This document shows positions 40,790 to 48,494 of a stretch of DNA of 63,050 nucleotides, piece by piece. The stretch lies in the NCBI GenBank assembly GCA_045630765.1, contig JAZQTM010000084.1, positions 1 through 63,050 on the forward strand. Reading direction: 5' to 3'. Position 1 is the stretch's first letter. Every line of letters begins with the position of its first letter. The DNA is from RGIG3009 sp045630765 (GTDB lineage Bacteria; Bacillota; Clostridia; Oscillospirales; Acutalibacteraceae). The position numbers and the translations under genes were made by a program. The notes beneath the pieces were generated by a model. It was not told the origin of the DNA, made no database searches, and saw nothing but the letters and a program-made list of their open reading frames with translations.

Positions 40790-41488
40790 TTAACCCCACA
40801 AAGGCCGATGTTGCGGCTTTTGGGAAGGCAGATCAAAATATCTTTCCTGCAATTGCAGGGGTAATACGTTGGGGATGGTCAGCGTTTCGGCAATATCGCT
40901 TCTTACGGTATTGAGCCACAGCGGCAGACCGGAGAGTTTGCTTAACGTTTCCATAAACTCCAGGGAATCCAGCACCGTTTGCGCAGTGGTTTCGGTACCC
41001 AGATTGGAATTGTTGACAAGGCAGGTAAAAGGAAGACCGCAAGCGGATTCGATTTCCCGCATGACGTCCAGTGCTTCTTCCGGCGTGCGGGTGAGTGGGC
41101 GGTAGCAGTTGGTAACGAACGCCATCCGATAGTTGTTCTCTTGCTTAATGAAGGGAACGTACCGTCCCAGTGCATAGGCGCCGCGATCGTCGCCGCCGAT
41201 GTCGAGAATACCGTAAACGTTGGTATCCTCTACCAAGCGGTATGCTTCTGCGGGCAATGCGGGCAGATCCACGTTGCTGTTGGCAAATTGAGGGGAGATC
41301 AACTCCACCCCGGCAGCTGCCAGTTCTTTTTCACTGTCTTTCGTGCGGAAATAAGGGTTAACGATATCCAAATCCGCAATGCAGACGGCGTTCCCCTCCG
41401 CCGCCAGATGCAGAGCATAGTTGACGGCAATATTGGTTTTTCCGCTGCCGTAATGACCGGCAAACAGCGTGAGTCGTTTGTGTTCCAT
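40790..41488 (-). CDS. P-loop ATPase inside the branched-chain operon
   Basis: A 232-residue ParA/MinD-like nucleotide-binding protein. The Walker A motif is GHYGSGKTN (about 10-18); the ADLDIVNPYFRTKD segment follows. DIGGDDRGAYALGRY looks like the Walker B/switch region. It starts 3 nt after the HTH-cupin-ligase gene and precedes the ferredoxin subunit. Its job is unknown; loading or maturation of the FeS-containing oxidoreductase is one possibility, by analogy with MinD-like scaffold ATPases. Confidence 0.8.
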   Translation of the reverse strand: MEHKRLTLFAGHYGSGKTNIAVNYALHLAAEGNAVCIADLDIVNPYFRTKDSEKELAAAGVELISPQFANSNVDLPALPAEAYRLVEDTNVYGILDIGGDDRGAYALGRYVPFIKQENNYRMAFVTNCYRPLTRTPEEALDVMREIESACGLPFTCLVNNSNLGTETTAQTVLDSLEFMETLSKLSGLPLWLNTVRSDIAETLTIPNVLPLQLQERYFDLPSQKPQHRPLWG

Positions 41489-41491
41489 AAC

Positions 41492-43780
41492 TTACAGCTT
41501 CTTACGAATAATTTTACCGCTGGTGGTCTTGGGCAAGCTGTCTTTGAACACCACAATACGCGGATACTTATACGGTGCGGTGCGCTGCTTGACGTAGTTC
41601 TGAATTTCTTTTTTCAGTTCTTCCGTCGGTTCGGTGCCGTTTACCAGCACGATGCTTGCTTTAACCACCTGCCCTCTGACCTCGTCGGGAGCGGCGGAAA
41701 CACCGCATTCCAACACGTAGGGCAGTTCCATAATAACGTTTTCAATTTCAAACGGTCCGATGCGGTAACCGGAGGACTTGATGACGTCGTCGGCACGACC
41801 AACGTACCAGTAGAAACCGTCTTCGTCTTTCCAGGCAAGGTCGCCGGTGTGGTAATAACCGTCGCGCCAGGTTTCGCGGGTGACTTCTTCGTTACCCTCG
41901 TAGGCGTATGCCAGACCGCAGGGGAGTCCTTTGGAAATATCAATACAGATTTCACCGGTTTCACCGGGATCCACGTCGTTGCCGTCCTGATCTAACAGAT
42001 GGACCGGATACAGCGGGACAGGTTTACCCATAGAACCGACTTTATGGCTATCGCCCGCCAAGTTGGCGATGATAACGGTGCTTTCGGATTGCCCGAAGCC
42101 TTCCTTGATGGCGATGCCCGTGTGCTTCTTAAATTGAATGTACACCTCGGGATTGAGTGCTTCACCGGCGGTGGAAGCGTATTCCACAGACGAGAGATCA
42201 AAACGGCTCAAATCCTGCTTAATGAGCATACGATACATTGTGGGCGGTGCACAGAAAGTGGTGATGTTGTGCTTTTTGAACATGGGCAAGATCTGCTCGG
42301 CGTCAAAGCGATCAAAGTCATATACAAAGATCGCTGCCTCGCACAACCATTGACCGTAAAGCTTACCCCACATGGATTTCGCCCAACCGGTATCGGAAAT
42401 GGTAAGGTGCAAACCGTTCGGATTGACGTGGTGCCAATACTTGGCGGTGATGAAATGACCCAAGGGATATTTATAGTTATGTGCCGCAAGTTTGGGATAA
42501 CCCGAGGTGCCGGAGGTGAAGAACATCAGCATCGGATCGTCACCGCAAGGTGTGTCCTCGCTTCTCGTAAAGCGGCTGGAGAATATCGCATATTCTTCGT
42601 TAAAATCGTGCCAACCATCTCTACTGCCGTTGACCAAAATTTTGGTTTCCAGCATCGGGCTGTTCTTGGCGGCGGCATCCACCGCATCCGCGACGTCGCC
42701 GTCAGCGGTGCAAAGAATGGCTTTGATGTTTCCGGAAGCAAAACGATAGGTCAAATCCTTTTCAAGCAGTTGGTTGGTAGCGGGAATGACGATGGCGCCC
42801 AGTTTATGCAGACCAAGCACCGCGAACCAGAACTGATAGTGGCGCTTTAAGATCAGCATTACGCGATCGCCGCGGCGAATGCCCAAACTTTTGAAATAGT
42901 TTGCTGCACGCGCAGATTCCTTTTTCATATCCTTAAAGGTGAAGCGCCGTTCGGTGCCATCTTCTGAAACATGCAACATCGCGAGTTTGTCCGGCTTGGT
43001 ATCGCCGAGCTCGTCGATGACGTCAAAGGCAAAGTTAAAGGTGTCCTCGTTGTGGAAGTCAATAGCGGTCATCTTGCCATCCTCCTCGGTGGGAGTGATG
43101 AACTTGCGATAAACGCGTGCTTCCGTGTCGGGGGTGCGCACCGTCGTGTCCACCGTGGCGACAGCCGCCGCTTGTTCACCGGTACGCGCCGCCTCGTTGG
43201 AAAGAACGATGGCGTAGAACGCACAATCCTCGCCGCCGACAGCCACCATACCGTGAGGAATGGCAGAATCGTAATAAATACAGTCGCCGGGATTCAAGAC
43301 CTCACTGTTGGAACCGATCTGGATTTTCATTTGACCGCGAATGACGATATCGCACTCCTGACCCTCGTGGGTGGTGAGCTGAATATCCTCATATTCGGCG
43401 CCCTCGCGATAGGAGAGCTTCATATACAGCGGCAATGCGATACGGTTGCGGAAATCCGGTGCCAAGTTGTAGCCGACCATATGGTGGGCTTCCTCAATGC
43501 GTTGACCGTCGCCCTTGCGAGTTAAGGCGTAGGTGCGAAGCTTAGCACTGCGTCCTTCTAACAGGTCGGAAAAGTCCACGCCGAAGATCAAGACACAGCG
43601 ATATAAAAAGGCAACGCTCATGTTGCGGCTGCCCTCTTCAAATTGGCAATAGTCTTCGACGGATACACCGGTACGCTGCGCCATTTCCTCGACGGAAAAG
43701 CCGCTGATCGTCCGCAACTCCCGAATACGGGAAGCCACTTCTCGGATTTTGTAGTCCGTGCCTGTCAACATCTGTTCCAT
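41492..43780 (-). CDS. HTH-cupin-acyl-CoA ligase fusion (valine-regulated copy)
   Basis: A 762-residue three-part protein from the ATG at 43780 (TGAGGT upstream). Residues about 12-70 are an XRE-type helix-turn-helix (SVEEMAQRTGVSVEDYCQFEEG), and about 130-195 a cupin (THEGQECDIVIRG, PGDCIYYDSAIPHG). From about 250 it is an AMP-forming acyl-CoA ligase, with the P-loop-like FFTSGTSGYPK, GFGQSE, YHTGDLAW and the final catalytic lysine in TTSGKIIRKKL. The ligase part resembles short- or medium-chain acyl-CoA synthetases. It heads the operon behind the valine T-box and would make isobutyryl-CoA or similar thioesters. The HTH may sense or autoregulate; that is inference. Confidence 0.88.
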   Translation of the reverse strand: MEQMLTGTDYKIREVASRIRELRTISGFSVEEMAQRTGVSVEDYCQFEEGSRNMSVAFLYRCVLIFGVDFSDLLEGRSAKLRTYALTRKGDGQRIEEAHHMVGYNLAPDFRNRIALPLYMKLSYREGAEYEDIQLTTHEGQECDIVIRGQMKIQIGSNSEVLNPGDCIYYDSAIPHGMVAVGGEDCAFYAIVLSNEAARTGEQAAAVATVDTTVRTPDTEARVYRKFITPTEEDGKMTAIDFHNEDTFNFAFDVIDELGDTKPDKLAMLHVSEDGTERRFTFKDMKKESARAANYFKSLGIRRGDRVMLILKRHYQFWFAVLGLHKLGAIVIPATNQLLEKDLTYRFASGNIKAILCTADGDVADAVDAAAKNSPMLETKILVNGSRDGWHDFNEEYAIFSSRFTRSEDTPCGDDPMLMFFTSGTSGYPKLAAHNYKYPLGHFITAKYWHHVNPNGLHLTISDTGWAKSMWGKLYGQWLCEAAIFVYDFDRFDAEQILPMFKKHNITTFCAPPTMYRMLIKQDLSRFDLSSVEYASTAGEALNPEVYIQFKKHTGIAIKEGFGQSESTVIIANLAGDSHKVGSMGKPVPLYPVHLLDQDGNDVDPGETGEICIDISKGLPCGLAYAYEGNEEVTRETWRDGYYHTGDLAWKDEDGFYWYVGRADDVIKSSGYRIGPFEIENVIMELPYVLECGVSAAPDEVRGQVVKASIVLVNGTEPTEELKKEIQNYVKQRTAPYKYPRIVVFKDSLPKTTSGKIIRKKL

Positions 43781-43799
43781 ACGGTATACCTCACAAATA

Positions 43800-44070
43800 A
43801 AAACTCGTCTCAAAAGAAAGATCCCTTTGAGACGAGCTGAAACAACCCGCGGTACCACTCAAATTGCATCTACCTCACGGCAGATACCACTCATTGGGTG
43901 CCAACACACCCTAAGCACTAACGTAGCTCGCACGGGGAGGGTCTACTATCGTTCTTCCTCCCGGCTCCGGAGCGACAAGCAAACTGCTTCTGCCATGGCT
44001 TGCACCGACCGCCAGTTCTCTGAGGGCAGGGGATACAGCAGCTTTTCTCCATCAAAGCCTTTATATATAA
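43800..44070 (-). promoter_or_regulatory. T-box leader, specifier GTC (valine)
   Basis: Minus-strand leader of the branched-chain operon. Stem I has the k-turn (TTTGAT and GGAG), a 4-bp helix GGAG/CTCC and, just before it, G and the specifier GTC (plus-strand GAC at 43974-43976). The T-box reads GAGTGGTACCGCGGG (43860-43846); TGGT pairs with an ACCA end, fitting A73 of tRNA-Val. The terminator CTCGTCTCAAA / TTTTGAGACGAG plus T run is at about 43836-43798. The same framework locates the specifier in the other three leaders of the window. Confidence 0.88.
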
Positions 44071-44076
44071 TAAGGA

Positions 44077-44105
44077 ATCATATCACTTTATAAAAATTTT
44101 GTCAA
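44077..44105 (-). promoter_or_regulatory. Promoter of the valine T-box operon
   Basis: Minus-strand TTGACA (44105-44100), 17-nt spacer, TATGAT (44082-44077). It lies 10 nt past the stop codon of the upstream ligase gene. Confidence 0.9.
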
Positions 44106-44114
44106 TATATTTTC

Positions 44115-46379
44115 TTACAGTTTGTTACGCATAATTTTACCGCTGATGGTCTTGGGAAGCTCGTCGCGGAACACCACAATACGCGGATACTTATACGGCG
44201 CGGTGTGCTGTTTAACATACGTTTGGATCTCTTTTTTCAGTTCCTCGGTACCTTCGACACCGGGCACCAGCACGATGCTTGCCTTGACCACTTGACCTCT
44301 GACCTCGTCGGGGGCGGCGGAAACACCGCATTCCAACACGTAGGGGAGTTCCATAATGGTGGATTCGATCTCGAACGGCCCGATGCGGTAACCGGAGGAC
44401 TTGATAACGTCATCGGCACGACCGACGTACCAGTAGTAGCCGTCCTCATCGCGCCACGCCACGTCACCGGTATGATACATACCATCATGCCATACGGCAT
44501 CGGTTGCCTCTTTGTTTTCGTAATAACCCAAGAACACGCCGCAAGTGGGTGCCGGATCGGTGTGAATGACGATCTCGCCGTTGACACCGTCCGGGGCGGG
44601 GTTGCCGTCGGTATCCACGATGTCGATGCCGTAGCCGGGTACCGGTTTACCCATAGCACCGGGCTTGATGTTGGTGCCGTACAGATTCGCGATACCGAGC
44701 GTCATTTCGGTTTGACCGAAGCCCTCGTGGATGCGCAGACCCGTTGCTTTCTCAAATTGATAGAACACCTCGGGGTTCAGCGCTTCGCCCGCAGTGGTCG
44801 CGTGATGGATGGAAGACAGATCAAAGCGGCTTAAATCCTGTTTGATGAGCATCCGATACATCGTGGGCGGCGCGCAGAACGTAGTGATGTTGTATTGCTT
44901 GAACATCGGTAAGATCTTTTCAGCGTCAAAGCGGTCGAAGTCATAGGTGAACACCGCACCCTCGCACAACCATTGACCGTAGAGTTTACCCCACAGAGCT
45001 TTGCCCCAACCGGTTTCGGAAATGGTGAAATGCAGACCGTCTTTTTCACACAGATGCCAATATTTGGCGGTTACGTAATGACCCAATGCATATTTGTAAG
45101 AGTGGGTAGCCATTTTGGGATAACCGGTGGTGCCGGAAGTGAACAGCATCAGCATCGGGTCGTTGCCGCAAGGAGCATCGTCGGTGCGCTCGTAACGGCG
45201 GCTGAACAGACCGTATTCTTCATCAAAGTTATGCCAACCTTCGCGGTCGCCGCCCACCAAGATTTTAGTCAGCTGCATACCTGCGGATTTCTCGGCGAGT
45301 TCGACTTGCTGTGCGGTGTCACCGTCGGCGGTGCAAACGACCGCGCTGACGTTCGCCGCTTGGAAGCGATAGACAAAGTCGTGTTCCATCAACTGATTGG
45401 TAGCGGGGATAGCGATCGCGCCCAGCTTATGTAAACCGAGGATCGCGTACCAGAATTGATAATGGCGCTTGAGTACCAGCATCACGCGGTCGCCGCGGCG
45501 GATACCCAGACTTTTGAAATAGTTGGCGCTTTGGGAGGAAGCGTCTTTCATATCCTTAAAGGTAAAGCGACGCTCAGTCATATCGTTGGCAACGTGGACC
45601 ATTGCCAATTTTTCAGGCTCACGACGGGCGATGGCGTCCACCGTGTCGAATGCGAAGTTGTAGTTTTCGGTATCCTCAAACGTGATGTTTTGCAGCATCC
45701 CGTTCTCGTCGTCCTCGGCTTTGATAAACTTGTGGCATAAAAGCTTCTCGGAGTTGTTTTTGCGACCTTGTGCGATGTAAAGCGGTTGATCGGTGGAATC
45801 GCTCGCCATAATCATAGATAAAAACACGCAATCGCTGCCGTCGATGGCGATCATGCCGTGAGGTGTGGAGGACTTGTAGAAGATGGAGTCACCCTCGCGC
45901 AGAACTTCCTCGTGGTCACCCACCTTGATGCGGATGGCACCTTTGATGACCAAGTTGAATTCCTGACCGGTGTGGGTGGTGGTGTGAATGGGTTTATCTT
46001 GCAGATCGGCAGAATATTCGTAGGTAACCCAATAAGGCGTCGCCAGTTTTTGGCGGAACATAGGCGCCATATCCTGAATGGTGATGCCGTCCTCGCTGGC
46101 CGTTACCAAACCCTGTCCGCGACGAGTAACCGTGTAGCCGGACAGTTTTGCACTGCGTCCTTCCAGCAGAACGGTGATCTCAACGCCAAACACCTTGGCA
46201 CATTTGTGCAGGAAAGTAAAGGGGAGATCTACGGTGCCGGTTTCATACTGGCGGTAGAGTTCCTCATCCACCTCGGTCAGTTCTGCCATTTTTCGCACAC
46301 TGTAACCCAAGATTTCGCGCATCCCGCTGATACGGGTGGCGATATCCATCAGTTGGGTTGAGGTGTTCATCGTTGTCAT
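44115..46379 (-). CDS. HTH-cupin-acyl-CoA ligase fusion (isoleucine-regulated copy)
   Basis: A 754-residue paralogue of the protein at 41492-43780 with the same three parts: XRE-type HTH (about 12-65, SVRKMAELTEVDEELYRQYETG), cupin (about 125-190, TTHTGQEFNLVIKG and STPHGMIAIDG) and AMP-forming ligase (LFTSGTTGYPK, GFGQTEM, ISGKIMRNKL). Long stretches of the ligase part are identical between the two. The ATG at 46379 follows AAAGGAAGATTGCT. It is a single-gene unit behind its own isoleucine T-box, so 2-methylbutyrate is the likely acid; that is inference. Confidence 0.88.
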   Translation of the reverse strand: MTTMNTSTQLMDIATRISGMREILGYSVRKMAELTEVDEELYRQYETGTVDLPFTFLHKCAKVFGVEITVLLEGRSAKLSGYTVTRRGQGLVTASEDGITIQDMAPMFRQKLATPYWVTYEYSADLQDKPIHTTTHTGQEFNLVIKGAIRIKVGDHEEVLREGDSIFYKSSTPHGMIAIDGSDCVFLSMIMASDSTDQPLYIAQGRKNNSEKLLCHKFIKAEDDENGMLQNITFEDTENYNFAFDTVDAIARREPEKLAMVHVANDMTERRFTFKDMKDASSQSANYFKSLGIRRGDRVMLVLKRHYQFWYAILGLHKLGAIAIPATNQLMEHDFVYRFQAANVSAVVCTADGDTAQQVELAEKSAGMQLTKILVGGDREGWHNFDEEYGLFSRRYERTDDAPCGNDPMLMLFTSGTTGYPKMATHSYKYALGHYVTAKYWHLCEKDGLHFTISETGWGKALWGKLYGQWLCEGAVFTYDFDRFDAEKILPMFKQYNITTFCAPPTMYRMLIKQDLSRFDLSSIHHATTAGEALNPEVFYQFEKATGLRIHEGFGQTEMTLGIANLYGTNIKPGAMGKPVPGYGIDIVDTDGNPAPDGVNGEIVIHTDPAPTCGVFLGYYENKEATDAVWHDGMYHTGDVAWRDEDGYYWYVGRADDVIKSSGYRIGPFEIESTIMELPYVLECGVSAAPDEVRGQVVKASIVLVPGVEGTEELKKEIQTYVKQHTAPYKYPRIVVFRDELPKTISGKIMRNKL

Positions 46380-46424
46380 AGCAATCTTCCTTTCACGTGC
46401 GGGGCATTTTTAAAGATTTGGAAA

Positions 46425-46690
46425 ATAAAAAAACGCCCCAAGAATAATCATTCTTGAGACGAGCAATTTGTTACCCGCGGTACCACTCAAATTACGACCG
46501 AAGTCGTCACTTCAGACTCTAACAAGTCCTATCCCTTAACGCGGGCAGACGGGAAAGCCTGGCATATGCTCGGCTCACCGGCTCGGAAGTGATGGGTCTG
46601 ATTGCAGCGGGTCGTCGGCTTCACACCAATCGCCGACTCTCTGGAGATCCGGATTGCAGGACCGTCTTCGTCATAGCCTTTATTGGATAT
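46425..46690 (-). promoter_or_regulatory. T-box leader, specifier ATC (isoleucine)
   Basis: Minus-strand leader. K-turn strands TATGAC and CGAG, 4-bp helix GAAG/CTTC, and the specifier ATC followed by A (plus-strand GAT at 46591-46593). The apical part (CCAGAGAGTCGGCGATTGGTGTGAAGCCGA region) is typical. T-box GAGTGGTACCGCGGG; TGGT fits A73 of tRNA-Ile. The terminator CGTCTCAAGAAT / ATTCTTGGGGCG with seven Ts is at about 46462-46427. Confidence 0.88.
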
Positions 46691-46697
46691 TGACCTT

Positions 46698-46726
46698 ACG
46701 ATAGCACATTAGCAGACGAAAGTCAA
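46698..46726 (-). promoter_or_regulatory. Promoter of the isoleucine T-box transcript
   Basis: Minus-strand TTGACT (46726-46721), 17-nt spacer, TATCGT (46703-46698). Confidence 0.75.
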
Positions 46727-46765
46727 CAGTTTTTTTGAGAAGTTTTAGAAAAAAAGAAATTTTTA

Positions 46766-46794
46766 TTGACAAATCCGTAAAGGTATGGTTAAAT
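46766..46794 (+). promoter_or_regulatory. Promoter of the leucine T-box transcript
   Basis: TTGACA (46766-46771), 17-nt spacer, TTAAAT (46789-46794). Its -35 is about 40 bp from that of the divergent isoleucine transcript. Confidence 0.75.
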
Positions 46795-46799
46795 ACAAA

Positions 46800-47072
46800 T
46801 AATTATTCGCAAAGACAGTGACGGAAAACTTGCCTTTTTCCAATGCCACAGAGAGCCGGCGGGTGGTGCGAGCCGGAGCAAAGGGATTTGGCGATCTGAT
46901 TCCTGAGTCGGCTCTGCCAACGCGTAATGTTAGTAGTGGAGTCCGGTTGCCCCCGTTATAGGGCTGGGACTTGTTAGAGTCCGATGAGTGATTTCCCGCA
47001 CGGGGAATAAGCAGGGTGGTACCGCGAACGTTGATTCGTCCCTGAGGCTTCAAATACAGCCTCAGGGCTTTT
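46800..47072 (+). promoter_or_regulatory. T-box leader, specifier CTG (leucine)
   Basis: K-turn strands AGTGAC and TGAG (46904-46907), 4-bp helix GGAA/TTCC, and the specifier CTG at 46896-46898 followed by A. The apical region CAGAGAGCCGGCGGGTGGTG is typical. T-box AGGGTGGTACCGCG at 47013-47026; TGGT fits A73 of tRNA-Leu. Terminator CCCTGAGGCT / AGCCTCAGGG plus T run at about 47040-47075. Less common alternatives (GAT, ATT) need a shorter helix and are disfavoured. Confidence 0.85.
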
Positions 47073-47099
47073 TTATTTCTATTCGAAGGAGTGTCCGTT

Positions 47100-48494
47100 A
47101 TGAAAAAACTGATAATCAGCGACGTGACGATGAAACAGTCGGCAGAGGGGTTTGCGCTATCTTTTAAGGAAAAGATCGAGCTTGCAAAGCTACTGGATAA
47201 GCTGGGCGTGTCGGTTATTGAATTGGAGGGCATTCAAGAGATCCGTACCGATTCTCTTCGCATTAAATCCATTGCTGCTGCGGTGACAAACAGTGTGATC
47301 GCGGTGCCTGTGCAACTCAACGCCGAGAGCGTGGCGCAGACGTGGTCGGCGCTTTCGCAGGCGAAACATCCTCGCTTGCAGGTTTGTGCGGCGGTCAGTT
47401 CGGTACAGATGGAATATTTGTTCCACAAAAAGCCGGATGCGATGATCAGCACCATTTCCGAAACGGTTGCCGCGTGTAAAGCGGTGTGCGCCGACGTGGA
47501 ATTTATCGCTGACGATGCTACCCGCGCAGATGCGGCGTTTCTTCAAAAGGCGTTGGATGCCGCTGTTAATGCCGGCGCGTCCATCGTTACGGTTTGCGAT
47601 ACGGCGGGCACGATGTTGCCCGGTGAATTTGCACATTTTGTTAAGGGGTTGCAGGTGCCCGAGCAGGTGTCTTTGGGTGTCTGTTGTACCAACACGCTGT
47701 CAATGGCGGATGCTGCTTGTGTTGCGGCGATCGGCGAGGGAGCGAGCGAGATCAAGGCGGCAGCCTATCCCTTGGGCAGTGCCAGCCTTGCCAATTTAGC
47801 AAAATTGATCGCGGCTCGCGGTGACAGCTTTGACATTGCTTGTGACGTGCGCACGACCGAGATCAGCCGCGTTATTGAGCGGATCACCCAGATTTGCCAG
47901 ACGGGCAAGAACAAAAACAGTGCGTGGAACGGTGAGCAGACCGATCCCGGTCTGTATCTGACCGCTCACGATGATATTGCTGCCGTGACAAAGGTTGCGG
48001 AGCAGTTGGGATATGATTTGTCCGAAGAGGATTGCGTAAAAGTGTACGATGCGTTTAAGCGTATTGCTGCTAAAAAAGAACAAGTCAGTTCTAAAGAATT
48101 AGATGCGATCATCGCTTCCGCCGCGATGCAGGTGCCGCCGACGTATAAGCTCGATACCTTTGTTATCACTTCCGGTAACACCATCTCGGCCACCGCTCAC
48201 ATCAAATTGCTCAAGAACGACGCGCCTGTTGAGGGTGTGTCGATCGGTGACGGTCCGATCGATGCCGCGTTTGTCGCGATCGAAAAGATTACCGGCTGTC
48301 ATTATGAGCTGGGCGATTTCCAGTTGCAGGCAGTTACCGAGGGACGCGAAGCGATGGGTCAGACTATCGTTAAGTTGCGCAACGGCGGCAAGGTGTATTC
48401 CGGCAAAGGTATTTCCACCGACATTGTCGGCGCGGGTATTCACGCCTATTTGAGCGCCTTGAACAAGATTCTGTATGAGGAGGAAACGGTATGA
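47100..48494 (+). CDS. LeuA-like protein with a degenerate active site and intact leucine-binding domain
   Basis: A 464-residue homologue of 2-isopropylmalate synthase from the ATG at 47100 (GAAGGAGTGTCC upstream). The DRE-TIM barrel fills about 1-330 and the C-terminal LeuA allosteric domain about 350-460 (ISATAHIKLL, GDGPIDAAFVAIEKITG). Active-site residues have changed: the canonical LRDGEQ loop reads MKQSAE (residues 11-16), the metal-binding HxHN reads CCTN (195-198), and the GIGERAGN loop reads YPLGSASLAN. Both metal histidines and the catalytic Arg/Asp are gone, so normal LeuA activity is unlikely. It is first in the leucine T-box operon and overlaps the next start by 4 nt. Confidence 0.85.
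   Translation: MKKLIISDVTMKQSAEGFALSFKEKIELAKLLDKLGVSVIELEGIQEIRTDSLRIKSIAAAVTNSVIAVPVQLNAESVAQTWSALSQAKHPRLQVCAAVSSVQMEYLFHKKPDAMISTISETVAACKAVCADVEFIADDATRADAAFLQKALDAAVNAGASIVTVCDTAGTMLPGEFAHFVKGLQVPEQVSLGVCCTNTLSMADAACVAAIGEGASEIKAAAYPLGSASLANLAKLIAARGDSFDIACDVRTTEISRVIERITQICQTGKNKNSAWNGEQTDPGLYLTAHDDIAAVTKVAEQLGYDLSEEDCVKVYDAFKRIAAKKEQVSSKELDAIIASAAMQVPPTYKLDTFVITSGNTISATAHIKLLKNDAPVEGVSIGDGPIDAAFVAIEKITGCHYELGDFQLQAVTEGREAMGQTIVKLRNGGKVYSGKGISTDIVGAGIHAYLSALNKILYEEETV

Noticed and set aside
37105..41488. The VOR and dehydrogenase genes as a purely catabolic amino acid fermentation cluster
   Set aside because: This is the default reading of such genes, but the valine T-box and the linked acyl-CoA ligase argue for synthesis. 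Reverse operation under other conditions is not excluded.
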